A program made the position numbers and the translations under genes. The notes under the pieces are model-generated. The model did no database searches and was not told the DNA's origin. It saw nothing but the letters and a program-made list of their open reading frames with translations. Below, one piece after another: positions 35,834 to 43,063 of a stretch of 64,000 nt of DNA. Origin of the DNA: Novimethylophilus sp036504375 (GTDB lineage: Bacteria > Pseudomonadota > Gammaproteobacteria > Burkholderiales > Methylophilaceae); NCBI RefSeq assembly GCF_036504375.1, contig NZ_DASXVH010000027.1:1-64000 (forward strand), read 5' to 3'. Position 1 is the stretch's first letter. Every line of letters begins with the position of its first letter.

Positions 35834-37183
35834 ATGTTCGAGAAAGTCCTTATCGCCAATCGCGGGGAGATCGCGCTGCGCATTCAACGCGCTTGCCGCG
35901 AGCTGGGCATCAAGACCGTTTGCGTGTATTCGGAAGCGGACCGCGAGGCCAAGTACGTCAAGCTCGCCGACGAATCCGTCTGCATCGGCCCCGCGCCTTC
36001 CAACCAGTCCTACCTGCACATCCCCGCCGTCATCAGCGCGGCCGAAGTGACCGATGCCGAAGCGATACATCCCGGCTACGGTTTCCTGTCGGAAAACGCC
36101 GATTTTGCCGAACGCGTGGAGCAAAGCGGCTTCGTCTTCATCGGTCCGCGCGCCGAAACCATACGCCTGATGGGCGATAAGGTCAGCGCCAAAAACGCGA
36201 TGAAGAAGGCAGGCGTACCCTGCGTGCCCGGCTCCGACGGCGCATTGCCGGATGATGCCGAGGAAGTCCTGCGCATGGGGCGCGAAATCGGCTATCCGGT
36301 CATCATCAAGGCCTCCGGCGGCGGCGGCGGACGCGGCATGCGCGTGGTGCATACCGAGGCCGCGCTGCTGTCCTCGGTGGAAATGACCAAGGCCGAAGCC
36401 CAGGCCGCGTTCGGCAATCCCACGGTATATATGGAAAAATTCCTGCTGCAGCCGCGCCACATCGAGATTCAGGTGCTGGCCGACGAGCACGGCAACGCGG
36501 TTTACCTGGGCGAGCGCGACTGCTCGATGCAGCGCCGCCACCAGAAAATCCTCGAGGAAGCGCCGGCTCCCGGCATAGGCCGCAAACTGATCGCCGCGAT
36601 TGGCGAGCGCTGTGCGGAGGCCTGCCGCACCATTAGCTACCGCGGCGCCGGCACTTTTGAATTTTTATATGAAAACGATGAGTTCTACTTCATCGAAATG
36701 AACACCCGCGTGCAGGTGGAGCACCCGGTAACCGAACTGATTACCGGCATTGACATCGTGCAGACCCAGTTGCGCGTGGCGGCAGGCGAAAAGCTGCCGT
36801 TCAAGCAGAAGGACATCCACATGCGCGGCCATGCGATCGAGTGCCGCGTGAACGCCGAGGACCCGCTAAAGTTCGTGCCCTCGCCCGGCCGCATTACCGG
36901 CTTCCATATGCCGGGCGGACCGGGAATCCGCGTCGACACCCATGTCTACCACGGCTACATGGTGCCGCCGACTTACGATTCGATGATAGGCAAGCTGCTG
37001 GCTTACGGCGACACACGCGATCAGGCGATCGCACGCATGCGCATCGCGCTGTCGGAAATGGTGGTGGAAGGCATCAAGACCAACATCCCGCTGCACAGCG
37101 AGCTGATGAACGATGCCGCATTCCAGCAGGGCGGCACCAGCATTCATTACCTCGAACACAAGCTGGGCCTGGTCTCCAAGTAA
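35834..37183 (+). CDS. accC: biotin carboxylase subunit of acetyl-CoA carboxylase
   Basis: AccC uses ATP and bicarbonate to carboxylate biotin on AccB. The 449 residues open with the biotin carboxylase signature FEKVLIANRGEIALRI and have the ATP-grasp glycine loop (KASGGGGGRGMRVV) near residue 160. The catalytic EMNTRVQVEHPVTE lies near 288. It is followed after 3 bp by prmA, the usual betaproteobacterial order. Confidence 0.98.
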   Translation: MFEKVLIANRGEIALRIQRACRELGIKTVCVYSEADREAKYVKLADESVCIGPAPSNQSYLHIPAVISAAEVTDAEAIHPGYGFLSENADFAERVEQSGFVFIGPRAETIRLMGDKVSAKNAMKKAGVPCVPGSDGALPDDAEEVLRMGREIGYPVIIKASGGGGGRGMRVVHTEAALLSSVEMTKAEAQAAFGNPTVYMEKFLLQPRHIEIQVLADEHGNAVYLGERDCSMQRRHQKILEEAPAPGIGRKLIAAIGERCAEACRTISYRGAGTFEFLYENDEFYFIEMNTRVQVEHPVTELITGIDIVQTQLRVAAGEKLPFKQKDIHMRGHAIECRVNAEDPLKFVPSPGRITGFHMPGGPGIRVDTHVYHGYMVPPTYDSMIGKLLAYGDTRDQAIARMRIALSEMVVEGIKTNIPLHSELMNDAAFQQGGTSIHYLEHKLGLVSK

Positions 37184-37186
37184 ATC

Positions 37187-38074
37187 ATGCCGTGGCAATC
37201 GCTCAGGATGGAAGCGGGGGCTGATGCCGCCGAGGCTTTGAGCGACGCGCTGATGGCATTAGGCGCGCTATCGGTCGGCATCGAAGACGCCGATGCCGAG
37301 ACGCCCGATGAATTGCCGATCTTCGGCGAACCAGGCACAGGCGAACCCGGCGTGTGGCGGCGCAATGTGGTCAGCGCGCTGTTCGACGACGGCCTTAATC
37401 TGGCTGCCGTCGTCGATGCCGCGGCCGCGGCCGCCGGCATCGTCCGGCCGCGCTACACCATCGAAGCCGTGCCCGAACAGGACTGGGTCCGCGCCACCCA
37501 GTCGCAGTTCGACCCCATCCCCATCGCCGGCAAGCTATGGATCGTGCCTTCCTGGCACAGCGCGCCGGAGCCCGGCGCGATCAATATCGTGCTCGATCCG
37601 GGGCTGGCCTTCGGCACCGGCAGCCACCCCACCACCCATCTCTGCCTGGCCTGGCTGGTCGATCATCTGCACGGCGCGGAAAAAGTGCTGGATTACGGCT
37701 GCGGCTCTGGCATCCTGGCGATTGCCGCGAAAAAACTTGGCGCAGGCGAAACGCTGGGGGTGGATATCGATCCGCAGGCTATCCTGTCCAGCCGGCAGAA
37801 TGCCGAACAGAACATGGTCGGGGCCGATTTCTGCCTGCCGGATGCGATGCCGCCTTACGCCGCCGACGTCGTCGTCGCCAATATTCTTTCCATCCCCCTC
37901 AAGGTGCTGGCGCCGGTACTGGCACAGGCTTGCCGTCAAGGCGGCCGCATCGCGCTGTCAGGCATTCTGGCCGAACAGGCCGCCGAGGTTTCGGCCGCTT
38001 ATGCGGCATGGTTTGACATGGCAGCACCCGTATTCATGGAGAACTGGACGCTGCTCACAGGAACCAAACGGTGA
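37187..38074 (+). CDS. prmA: ribosomal protein L11 methyltransferase
   Basis: PrmA trimethylates L11 using S-adenosylmethionine. The 295-residue protein has a small N-terminal substrate-recognition domain (1-90), a linker, and a Rossmann domain with VLDYGCGSGILAIAA (about residues 167-181). The NPPY-like catalytic region is VVVANILSIPLK. It overlaps the next gene by GTGA. The gene belongs to the aroQ-accB-accC-prmA operon. Confidence 0.95.
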   Translation: MPWQSLRMEAGADAAEALSDALMALGALSVGIEDADAETPDELPIFGEPGTGEPGVWRRNVVSALFDDGLNLAAVVDAAAAAAGIVRPRYTIEAVPEQDWVRATQSQFDPIPIAGKLWIVPSWHSAPEPGAINIVLDPGLAFGTGSHPTTHLCLAWLVDHLHGAEKVLDYGCGSGILAIAAKKLGAGETLGVDIDPQAILSSRQNAEQNMVGADFCLPDAMPPYAADVVVANILSIPLKVLAPVLAQACRQGGRIALSGILAEQAAEVSAAYAAWFDMAAPVFMENWTLLTGTKR

Positions 38075-39105
38075 GTCTGATTACCACCTGTCCGGCTTGC
38101 GGCACCTCTTTCCGCATCACGCCGGAACAATTATCCGCACACCGCGGCGATGTGCGCTGCGGCCAGTGCCAGCATATATTCAGTGCGCTGAAGCAACTGG
38201 CGGAAGTGGCAGCTTCGCATCCCGCCGCGCCGCAGCGGGACTCCTTTCCGCCGCAAGTAGAGGATGCACCGATTTTCGAGGAAGCCGCCGCCATCCCCCC
38301 GCCGGAGACTGCCGAACCGGTCGAAGCAGAGCTTGCGGCCATGCTCGAACCTGCGGCAGACGCAGCGTCGCCGGAAGCGAAGACGAATGTCGCCGCGCTG
38401 CACTTTGAAATCCTCGATCCGGAATATCTGGATATCGAACCGGAACCGCCCACGGTCGAAACCGCCGATGAAGTTGCGCCGTCGCCGATAGCGGTCGCCG
38501 TTGCCGAACCGTCTCCTGCATCCGAGCCACCGGCCGACGAAACCATCGCTGCACTGCCCGAGCCGGAACCGGCAGCGGAACCGTCCGCCCCGCCTCCAAC
38601 CAGTCCGCCTGCCGTTCGGCCCGCCAAGCGCAGTTCATCCCGGCTGCTCGCTCCGCTGGCTTTGCTGCTGGGGCTGACGGCGGCAGGGCAGGCCGTTTAT
38701 TTTCTCCGCACCGAGATCGCGGCGCATTTTCCTCAGACCAGGCCCTGGCTGATTGCCGCCTGCGACAAATTGCATTGCACGGTGGAACTGCCGCGCCAAG
38801 CTGACCTGCTGAGCATAGAGGATTCCGACCTGCAGGACGATCCGGAACATACAGGCGCGCTGGTGCTGGTGAGTACGCTCTACAATCGGGCACCCTATGC
38901 GCAGGCCTATCCGCTGCTGGAACTTACCCTTACCGACACGTTCGACAAGCCGGTGCTGCGGCGCACACTGGCGCCCCGGGAATACCTGCCGAAAAATACC
39001 GGGCTGACGGCGGGCATAACCGCCGGCGGCGAAATAAGCGTCCGCCTCAACCTCGGCGTAACCGGCACCAAACCGGCCGGCTACCGGCTTTATGTCAAAT
39101 ATTGA
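38071..39105 (+). CDS. zinc-ribbon, membrane-anchored DUF3426 protein
   Basis: The function is unknown, but this protein type follows prmA in most betaproteobacteria. The N-terminal 35 residues form a zinc ribbon with two CxxC pairs (CPAC near residue 7 and CGQC near 31), of the MJ0042-type. A Pro/Glu/Ala-rich disordered linker follows (about 50-185), then one membrane helix (about 192-212, LLAPLALLLGLTAAGQAVYF) and a C-terminal DUF3426 domain outside. It starts with GTG at 38071, overlapping prmA. Confidence 0.88.
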   Translation: MSLITTCPACGTSFRITPEQLSAHRGDVRCGQCQHIFSALKQLAEVAASHPAAPQRDSFPPQVEDAPIFEEAAAIPPPETAEPVEAELAAMLEPAADAASPEAKTNVAALHFEILDPEYLDIEPEPPTVETADEVAPSPIAVAVAEPSPASEPPADETIAALPEPEPAAEPSAPPPTSPPAVRPAKRSSSRLLAPLALLLGLTAAGQAVYFLRTEIAAHFPQTRPWLIAACDKLHCTVELPRQADLLSIEDSDLQDDPEHTGALVLVSTLYNRAPYAQAYPLLELTLTDTFDKPVLRRTLAPREYLPKNTGLTAGITAGGEISVRLNLGVTGTKPAGYRLYVKY

Positions 39106-39147
39106 ACTGCTGAAAATAGACGAGCCAAAACCAGACAGCCTGCCAGG

Positions 39148-40425
39148 CTACTGCTTGCCGCTGGCGGCGAAGGCGTATCCCTTGGGCAGCAGCACCCACA
39201 TTCTGCCCTGCTGCTTCATCGCTCCGGCCTGACGGCCGGCTTCAACGCCTGCGCCCCAGAAGAAATCGGCGCGTACCGCACCCTTGATGGCGCCGCCGGT
39301 GTCCTGCGCCAGCATCAGCCGCTGCAAGGGGCGCGCGCTGTTGGGCTGGGTGGTCGAAAGAAACACCGGCGCGCCCAATGGAATATAGCGCGAATCCACC
39401 GCCAGGCTGCGTTCAGCCAGAATAGGCACGCCCAGCGCGCCGAGCGGGCCGGGCAACCCGGCCGGCAATTCGCGGAAAAATACATAACTGGGATTGCTGT
39501 TCAGCAGGTCGCGCACTTTGCCGATATTGGCGCGCGCCCAGTTCTTGATGCCCTGCATCGACGCCTTGTCCGCCGTCAGCTCGCCGCGGTTGATCAGGAT
39601 CTTGCCTATGGACTGGTAAGGCTGGCCGTTCTGGTCGGCATAACCCACGTGTACCTGCTGGCCGTGATCCAGCTGAACCAGGCCGGAACCCTGAATCTGC
39701 AGGAAGAACAGGTCGATGATGTCATCGACCCACAGCAGCTCGTTGCCCGCCAGCGGCGAATTCGCGACCTCGATTTCGCCCCGGCTGAAATAGGGCGACA
39801 GCCGGTTCTGCTCCAGCTTGCCGCGCAGGCGGCGGCTGGCGAGCTCCGGGTAGACGCTGCCGAGATCGACGGTAATCAGGTCCGAGGGACGCGAATACAC
39901 TGGGTAGCGGTAGCGCTCGGTTTTTTGCCTGCTGCCGCGCAGCAAAGGTTCGTAATAACCGGTGATCAGCCCAGTATTGCTACCGTCCGGATTGGTGACC
40001 TGGTAGGGGCTGAAATACTGCATCAAATAAACCCGCACCTCGTCCGCACCGGGTGCGGGCATTTGCGCCGCTGCCTCGCACGCAGCTTTCCATGGGTCCT
40101 GCTTGCGCAAGGCTTGGCAACTTTGCAGCCAGGCCTTCCACGCGGCGGCGGGGTTATCGCTTTCCAGGCCTTCGACTTTTGCCCATTCCACCGGTCGCAG
40201 CAACCGGTACTCGCGGGTTTGCGCCGGTTCGATTGCGCCGGGTTCTGCGGGCGGAACAAAACGTTCGACATCGGGAATCTGGATCGGCGACGCCTCTTCC
40301 GCCAGCGGGCAGGCACAGGCTGCGGGAGGGATAGCCGGCGGGGTTTGAACCGGCGGTGCGGCAGGCTGGGTAGCGCAGGCTGCCAACGCCAGCGTCAACA
40401 GCCAGATGGATCTTTTCATCATCAA
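39148..40425 (-). CDS. mltA: membrane-bound lytic murein transglycosylase A
   Basis: MltA cleaves glycan strands and releases 1,6-anhydromuropeptides, the substrate later used by AnmK. The 425-residue lipoprotein has a signal peptide ending in the lipobox LAAC with Cys17, and a Pro-rich tether. The MltA double-psi barrel domain includes YYEPLLRGSR, and the C-terminal 3D domain has the LAQDTGGAIKG segment and the aspartate residues. Its ATG overlaps apaG's end (ATGA). This is a full-length member. Confidence 0.95.
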   Translation of the reverse strand: MMMKRSIWLLTLALAACATQPAAPPVQTPPAIPPAACACPLAEEASPIQIPDVERFVPPAEPGAIEPAQTREYRLLRPVEWAKVEGLESDNPAAAWKAWLQSCQALRKQDPWKAACEAAAQMPAPGADEVRVYLMQYFSPYQVTNPDGSNTGLITGYYEPLLRGSRQKTERYRYPVYSRPSDLITVDLGSVYPELASRRLRGKLEQNRLSPYFSRGEIEVANSPLAGNELLWVDDIIDLFFLQIQGSGLVQLDHGQQVHVGYADQNGQPYQSIGKILINRGELTADKASMQGIKNWARANIGKVRDLLNSNPSYVFFRELPAGLPGPLGALGVPILAERSLAVDSRYIPLGAPVFLSTTQPNSARPLQRLMLAQDTGGAIKGAVRADFFWGAGVEAGRQAGAMKQQGRMWVLLPKGYAFAASGKQ

Positions 40426-40805
40426 TGCAATACGCGGGGGATCGCCAGGGTGAACGCGGGAATCGGTGCCTCGAACTGCGTGCCGTCCTCGGCCACGATC
40501 TGGTAGCTGCCTTCCATGGTGCCGACCGGGGTGGTGAGCACGCAGCCGCTGGTGTACTGGAAACTTTCGCTCGGCTGCAGCAGGGGCTGCGCCCCGACCA
40601 CGCCCAGGCCGCGCACTTCCTGCACCTGGCTGGAAGCATCGGTGATCAGCCAGTGGCGGCTGATCAGCTGCGCGGCGATGCTGCCGATGTTGCTGATGGT
40701 TACGGTATAGGAGAACACATAGCGATTCTGTGCTTCATCCGACTGGTCCGGTACAAACGCCGTTTCTACCGAGACCGAGAATTCATAGCGCTTGTGAGAA
40801 GACAT
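40422..40805 (-). CDS. apaG: Co2+/Mg2+ efflux protein ApaG
   Basis: ApaG proteins have a fibronectin-like (DUF525) fold. Their molecular role is not established, despite the database name tied to metal efflux. The 127 residues show the family pattern: VSVETAFVPDQSDEAQNRYVF, NIGSIAAQLISRHWLITD, VRGLGVVGAQPLLQPSESFQYTSG. It overlaps mltA by 4 bp and lies 8 bp downstream of thiG. Confidence 0.94.
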   Translation of the reverse strand: MSSHKRYEFSVSVETAFVPDQSDEAQNRYVFSYTVTISNIGSIAAQLISRHWLITDASSQVQEVRGLGVVGAQPLLQPSESFQYTSGCVLTTPVGTMEGSYQIVAEDGTQFEAPIPAFTLAIPRVLH

Positions 40806-40813
40806 CGCCTCGC

Positions 40814-41596
40814 CTATTTGGAAATCAAGCCGGTGGTGGGGGAACTGGGCGAGGCCGAATACAGCTTCTTCGGCATGCGCCCCGCCAGGAAAGCTTCACG
40901 GCCGGCCTGCACCGCTTTTTTCATCGCCGCAGCCATCAGCACCGGATCCTTGGCACCGGCAATCGCGGTATTCATCAGAATGCCGTCGCAGCCCAGCTCC
41001 ATTGCGATGGCCGCGTCGGAAGCGGTGCCGACGCCGGCATCCACCAGCACCGGCACCTTGACGGTATCGATGATGATTTGCAGGTTCCACGGGTTGAGTA
41101 TGCCCATACCGGAACCGATCAGCGACGCCAGCGGCATCACCGCGCAGCAACCGATATCCTCCAGTTGCCTGGCGACGATGGGGTCGTCCGAGGTATACAC
41201 CATCACGTCGAAGCCGTCCTTGATCAATATCCTGGCGGCGGCGAGAGTCTCAACCACGTTGGGATACAGCGTATCGGGATCTCCCAACACCTCCAGCTTG
41301 ACCAGCTTGTGCCCGTCCAGCAGTTCGCGCGCCAGACGCAGGGTGCGCACCGCGTCGTCGGCGGAATAGCAGCCGGCGGTATTGGGCAGATAGGTGTATT
41401 GCGACGGCGGCAGCGCATCCAGCAACGATGGCTCGCCTGCATTCTGGCCGATATTGGTGCGGCGGATGGCGACGGTGACGATTTCCGCACCGCTGGCGTC
41501 GATGGCCGCCTTGGTCTGGGTGAAATCCCGGTATTTGCCGGTTCCTACCAGGAGGCGCGAGCCATAAGTCTTGCCGGCAATGGTCAATGTATGCAT
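40814..41596 (-). CDS. thiG: thiazole synthase
   Basis: ThiG assembles the thiazole phosphate of thiamine from deoxyxylulose phosphate, dehydroglycine and ThiS-thiocarboxylate. The 260-residue TIM barrel has the Schiff-base lysine Lys100 in LVKLEVLGD, and the phosphate-binding LIGSGMGILNPWNL. It is 35 bp downstream of thiS. ThiF/MoeB, the likely activator of ThiS, is encoded at 59.5 kb. No other thi gene is adjacent. Confidence 0.96.
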   Translation of the reverse strand: MHTLTIAGKTYGSRLLVGTGKYRDFTQTKAAIDASGAEIVTVAIRRTNIGQNAGEPSLLDALPPSQYTYLPNTAGCYSADDAVRTLRLARELLDGHKLVKLEVLGDPDTLYPNVVETLAAARILIKDGFDVMVYTSDDPIVARQLEDIGCCAVMPLASLIGSGMGILNPWNLQIIIDTVKVPVLVDAGVGTASDAAIAMELGCDGILMNTAIAGAKDPVLMAAAMKKAVQAGREAFLAGRMPKKLYSASPSSPTTGLISK

Positions 41597-41631
41597 GAAG
41601 AAAACCTGTTAGTCAATATTCAGTCCGCCGC

Positions 41632-41850
41632 TCAGCCGCCGCCGACGGCGCCGACGATTTCCAGCTTGTCCCCCGAGGCGAGCAGGGTGTCGGCGAAAGC
41701 GCCGCGCGGCACGATCTCGCCGTTGCGTTCGATCGCCAGCCGCTTGCCTTCCAGCCCCAGCTTTCGCACCAGCTGGGCGACGGTGAAAGCGGAGATGTCA
41801 GCCGCTTCATCAAAGCTACGCTGGTTGCCATTTATGTTCAGAACTATCAC
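41632..41850 (-). CDS. thiS: sulfur carrier protein ThiS
   Basis: ThiS is a ubiquitin-fold protein whose C-terminal glycine is converted to a thiocarboxylate for thiazole synthesis. I chose the GTG at 41850, giving 72 residues starting IVLNINGNQRSF. The open frame upstream is not conserved and no ATG is placed correctly. The protein ends in Gly-Gly (VGAVGGG), as needed for adenylation. No TPP riboswitch is visible upstream. Confidence 0.9.
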   Translation of the reverse strand: MIVLNINGNQRSFDEAADISAFTVAQLVRKLGLEGKRLAIERNGEIVPRGAFADTLLASGDKLEIVGAVGGG

Positions 41851-42016
41851 TTTTGTAGCGTCAATTATGCTCAATCGATTTTGATGGTGCGGTAAATTAC
41901 AGTAGAATTCGTGCGGGTGCGGAAGTTTCCGTACTAGGGAGCGATCCCTTCTGCTCGATTGACGCTCATTGTAAGCGACAACCGTCCTGCGGACCAATAC
42001 ATCAAGAGTACTCGGC

Positions 42017-42090
42017 GCGGGTGTAGTTCAATGGTAGAACTTCTGCTTCCCAAGCAGATAGCGTGGGTTCGATTCCCATCACCCGCTCCA
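42017..42090 (+). tRNA. tRNA-Gly (anticodon CCC)
   Basis: This 74-nt cloverleaf has acceptor arms GCGGGTG and CACCCGC, D-loop AGTTCAATGGTAGAACT, anticodon loop TTCCCAA (anticodon CCC), T-loop GGTTCGATTCC and an encoded CCA. It reads GGG codons. It stands alone between thiS (divergent) and cheZ. Confidence 0.95.
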
Positions 42091-42156
42091 TGCTTTCCGG
42101 TACGCTCCCGCATGCTATGATTTCGCGCAAACGATCATCAATCGGGACCGTACGTC

Positions 42157-42777
42157 ATGCCAGCAAACTCTCAACGCAAAAACCAGACTACCTTAGCCGA
42201 TCCGCGGGTGGAAAAAATCGGCCACGCCACCGCCCGGCTGCACCGCCTGCTCAAGGAGCTCGGCCACGCCCGCAGCCTGGAAAAATCGGCCTCGACCATG
42301 CCTGACGCGCGCGACCGGCTGTCCTTCATCGATAAAGCCATGCATGAAGCCTCGGAAAAAACCATCAGCGCGGTCGAGGCCTCGGTGCCGCTGAACCATC
42401 GCAGCCGCACCGCCTGCGGCGACTTGGCCGTGCGCCTGTCCAATACCGCATTCAGCGAGCATCAGGAACTGGTGGAGGAAACCGTCACCGTGCTGGGCGA
42501 AATCGTCGCCAGCGAAGAAGTCGTCCACCACAACCTGATGCAAATCATGGAAGCGCAGGAGTTTCGCGACGTGGCCGGCCAGATGGTCAACAAGATCGTG
42601 GATGCCGCGGTTGAAATCGAAAACATCCTGCTCGACATTCTCAAGGAATACGCTCCGGATGCGAAAGATTCGCTGATCCGCACCGACAGCCTGACCGCCG
42701 GACCCAATCTCAAGGCTGAAGACAGCGTCAACGGCCAGGACGAAGTGGACGATCTGCTGGCATTGCTAGGGCTTTGA
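42157..42777 (+). CDS. cheZ: protein phosphatase CheZ
   Basis: CheZ dephosphorylates CheY-P in chemotaxis. The 206 residues form a long helical hairpin. The catalytic segment AQEFRDVAGQMVNKI has Asp138 and Gln142 at the same spacing as Asp143/Gln147 of E. coli CheZ. The C-terminus ends in the CheY-binding helix VDDLLALLGL. No cheY, cheA or flagellar gene is in the window, so it is separated from the rest of the pathway. It starts with ATG 66 bp downstream of tRNA-Gly. Confidence 0.88.
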   Translation: MPANSQRKNQTTLADPRVEKIGHATARLHRLLKELGHARSLEKSASTMPDARDRLSFIDKAMHEASEKTISAVEASVPLNHRSRTACGDLAVRLSNTAFSEHQELVEETVTVLGEIVASEEVVHHNLMQIMEAQEFRDVAGQMVNKIVDAAVEIENILLDILKEYAPDAKDSLIRTDSLTAGPNLKAEDSVNGQDEVDDLLALLGL

Positions 42778-42942
42778 GTCGATGTCCATCCTTAGAATCT
42801 CATGATTTTCCTTAGCCTCTTATCATGGTGTTGTGTACCGGTGGGACGGAATCGTTGGGTTATAGTGCAGTCATACCTCCGGTAGCGTAACTCCATGACG
42901 CTCCTGAGTGATGACTGAAACTTTAAGAAAGGGAAATCGACC

Positions 42943-43014
42943 ATGTGGACCAAGCCTGAAGTGACTGAAATGCGTTTTGGTTTTGAAGTGACCATGTACG
43001 TCTGCAATCGTTAA
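42943..43014 (+). CDS. pqqA: coenzyme PQQ precursor peptide PqqA
   Basis: This is a 23-codon gene. PqqA is the ribosomal peptide whose Glu and Tyr are cross-linked by PqqE and then trimmed to make pyrroloquinoline quinone. The start (MWTKPEVTEMRFGF) and the core EVTMY with Glu15 and Tyr19 match the family exactly in spacing; the tail is VCNR. A good ribosome binding site (AAGAAAGGGAAA) lies 5-16 bp upstream and an intrinsic terminator 16 bp after the stop. No pqqB, C, D, E or F is within the window, so this is a stand-alone copy. A TATAGT hexamer lies at 42861-42866, without a -35 match. Confidence 0.9.
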   Translation: MWTKPEVTEMRFGFEVTMYVCNR

Positions 43015-43030
43015 TTCCGATTGCCGCAAT

Positions 43031-43060
43031 AAAAAACGGGAACTTCGGTTCCCGTTTTTT
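43031..43060. terminator. bidirectional rho-independent terminator after pqqA
   Basis: The perfect 13-bp stem AAAAAACGGGAAC/GTTCCCGTTTTTT is closed by a UUCG tetraloop with C-G closing pair, and has A/T runs on both sides. It ends the pqqA transcript and, read leftward, the glycosyltransferase gene that stops at 43064. Confidence 0.92.
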
Positions 43061-43063
43061 ATT

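Noticed and set aside
41851..42016. TPP riboswitch upstream of thiS
   Set aside because: Neither the CTGAGA nor the ACCTGATCTGG-type core is visible on the minus strand of the leader.
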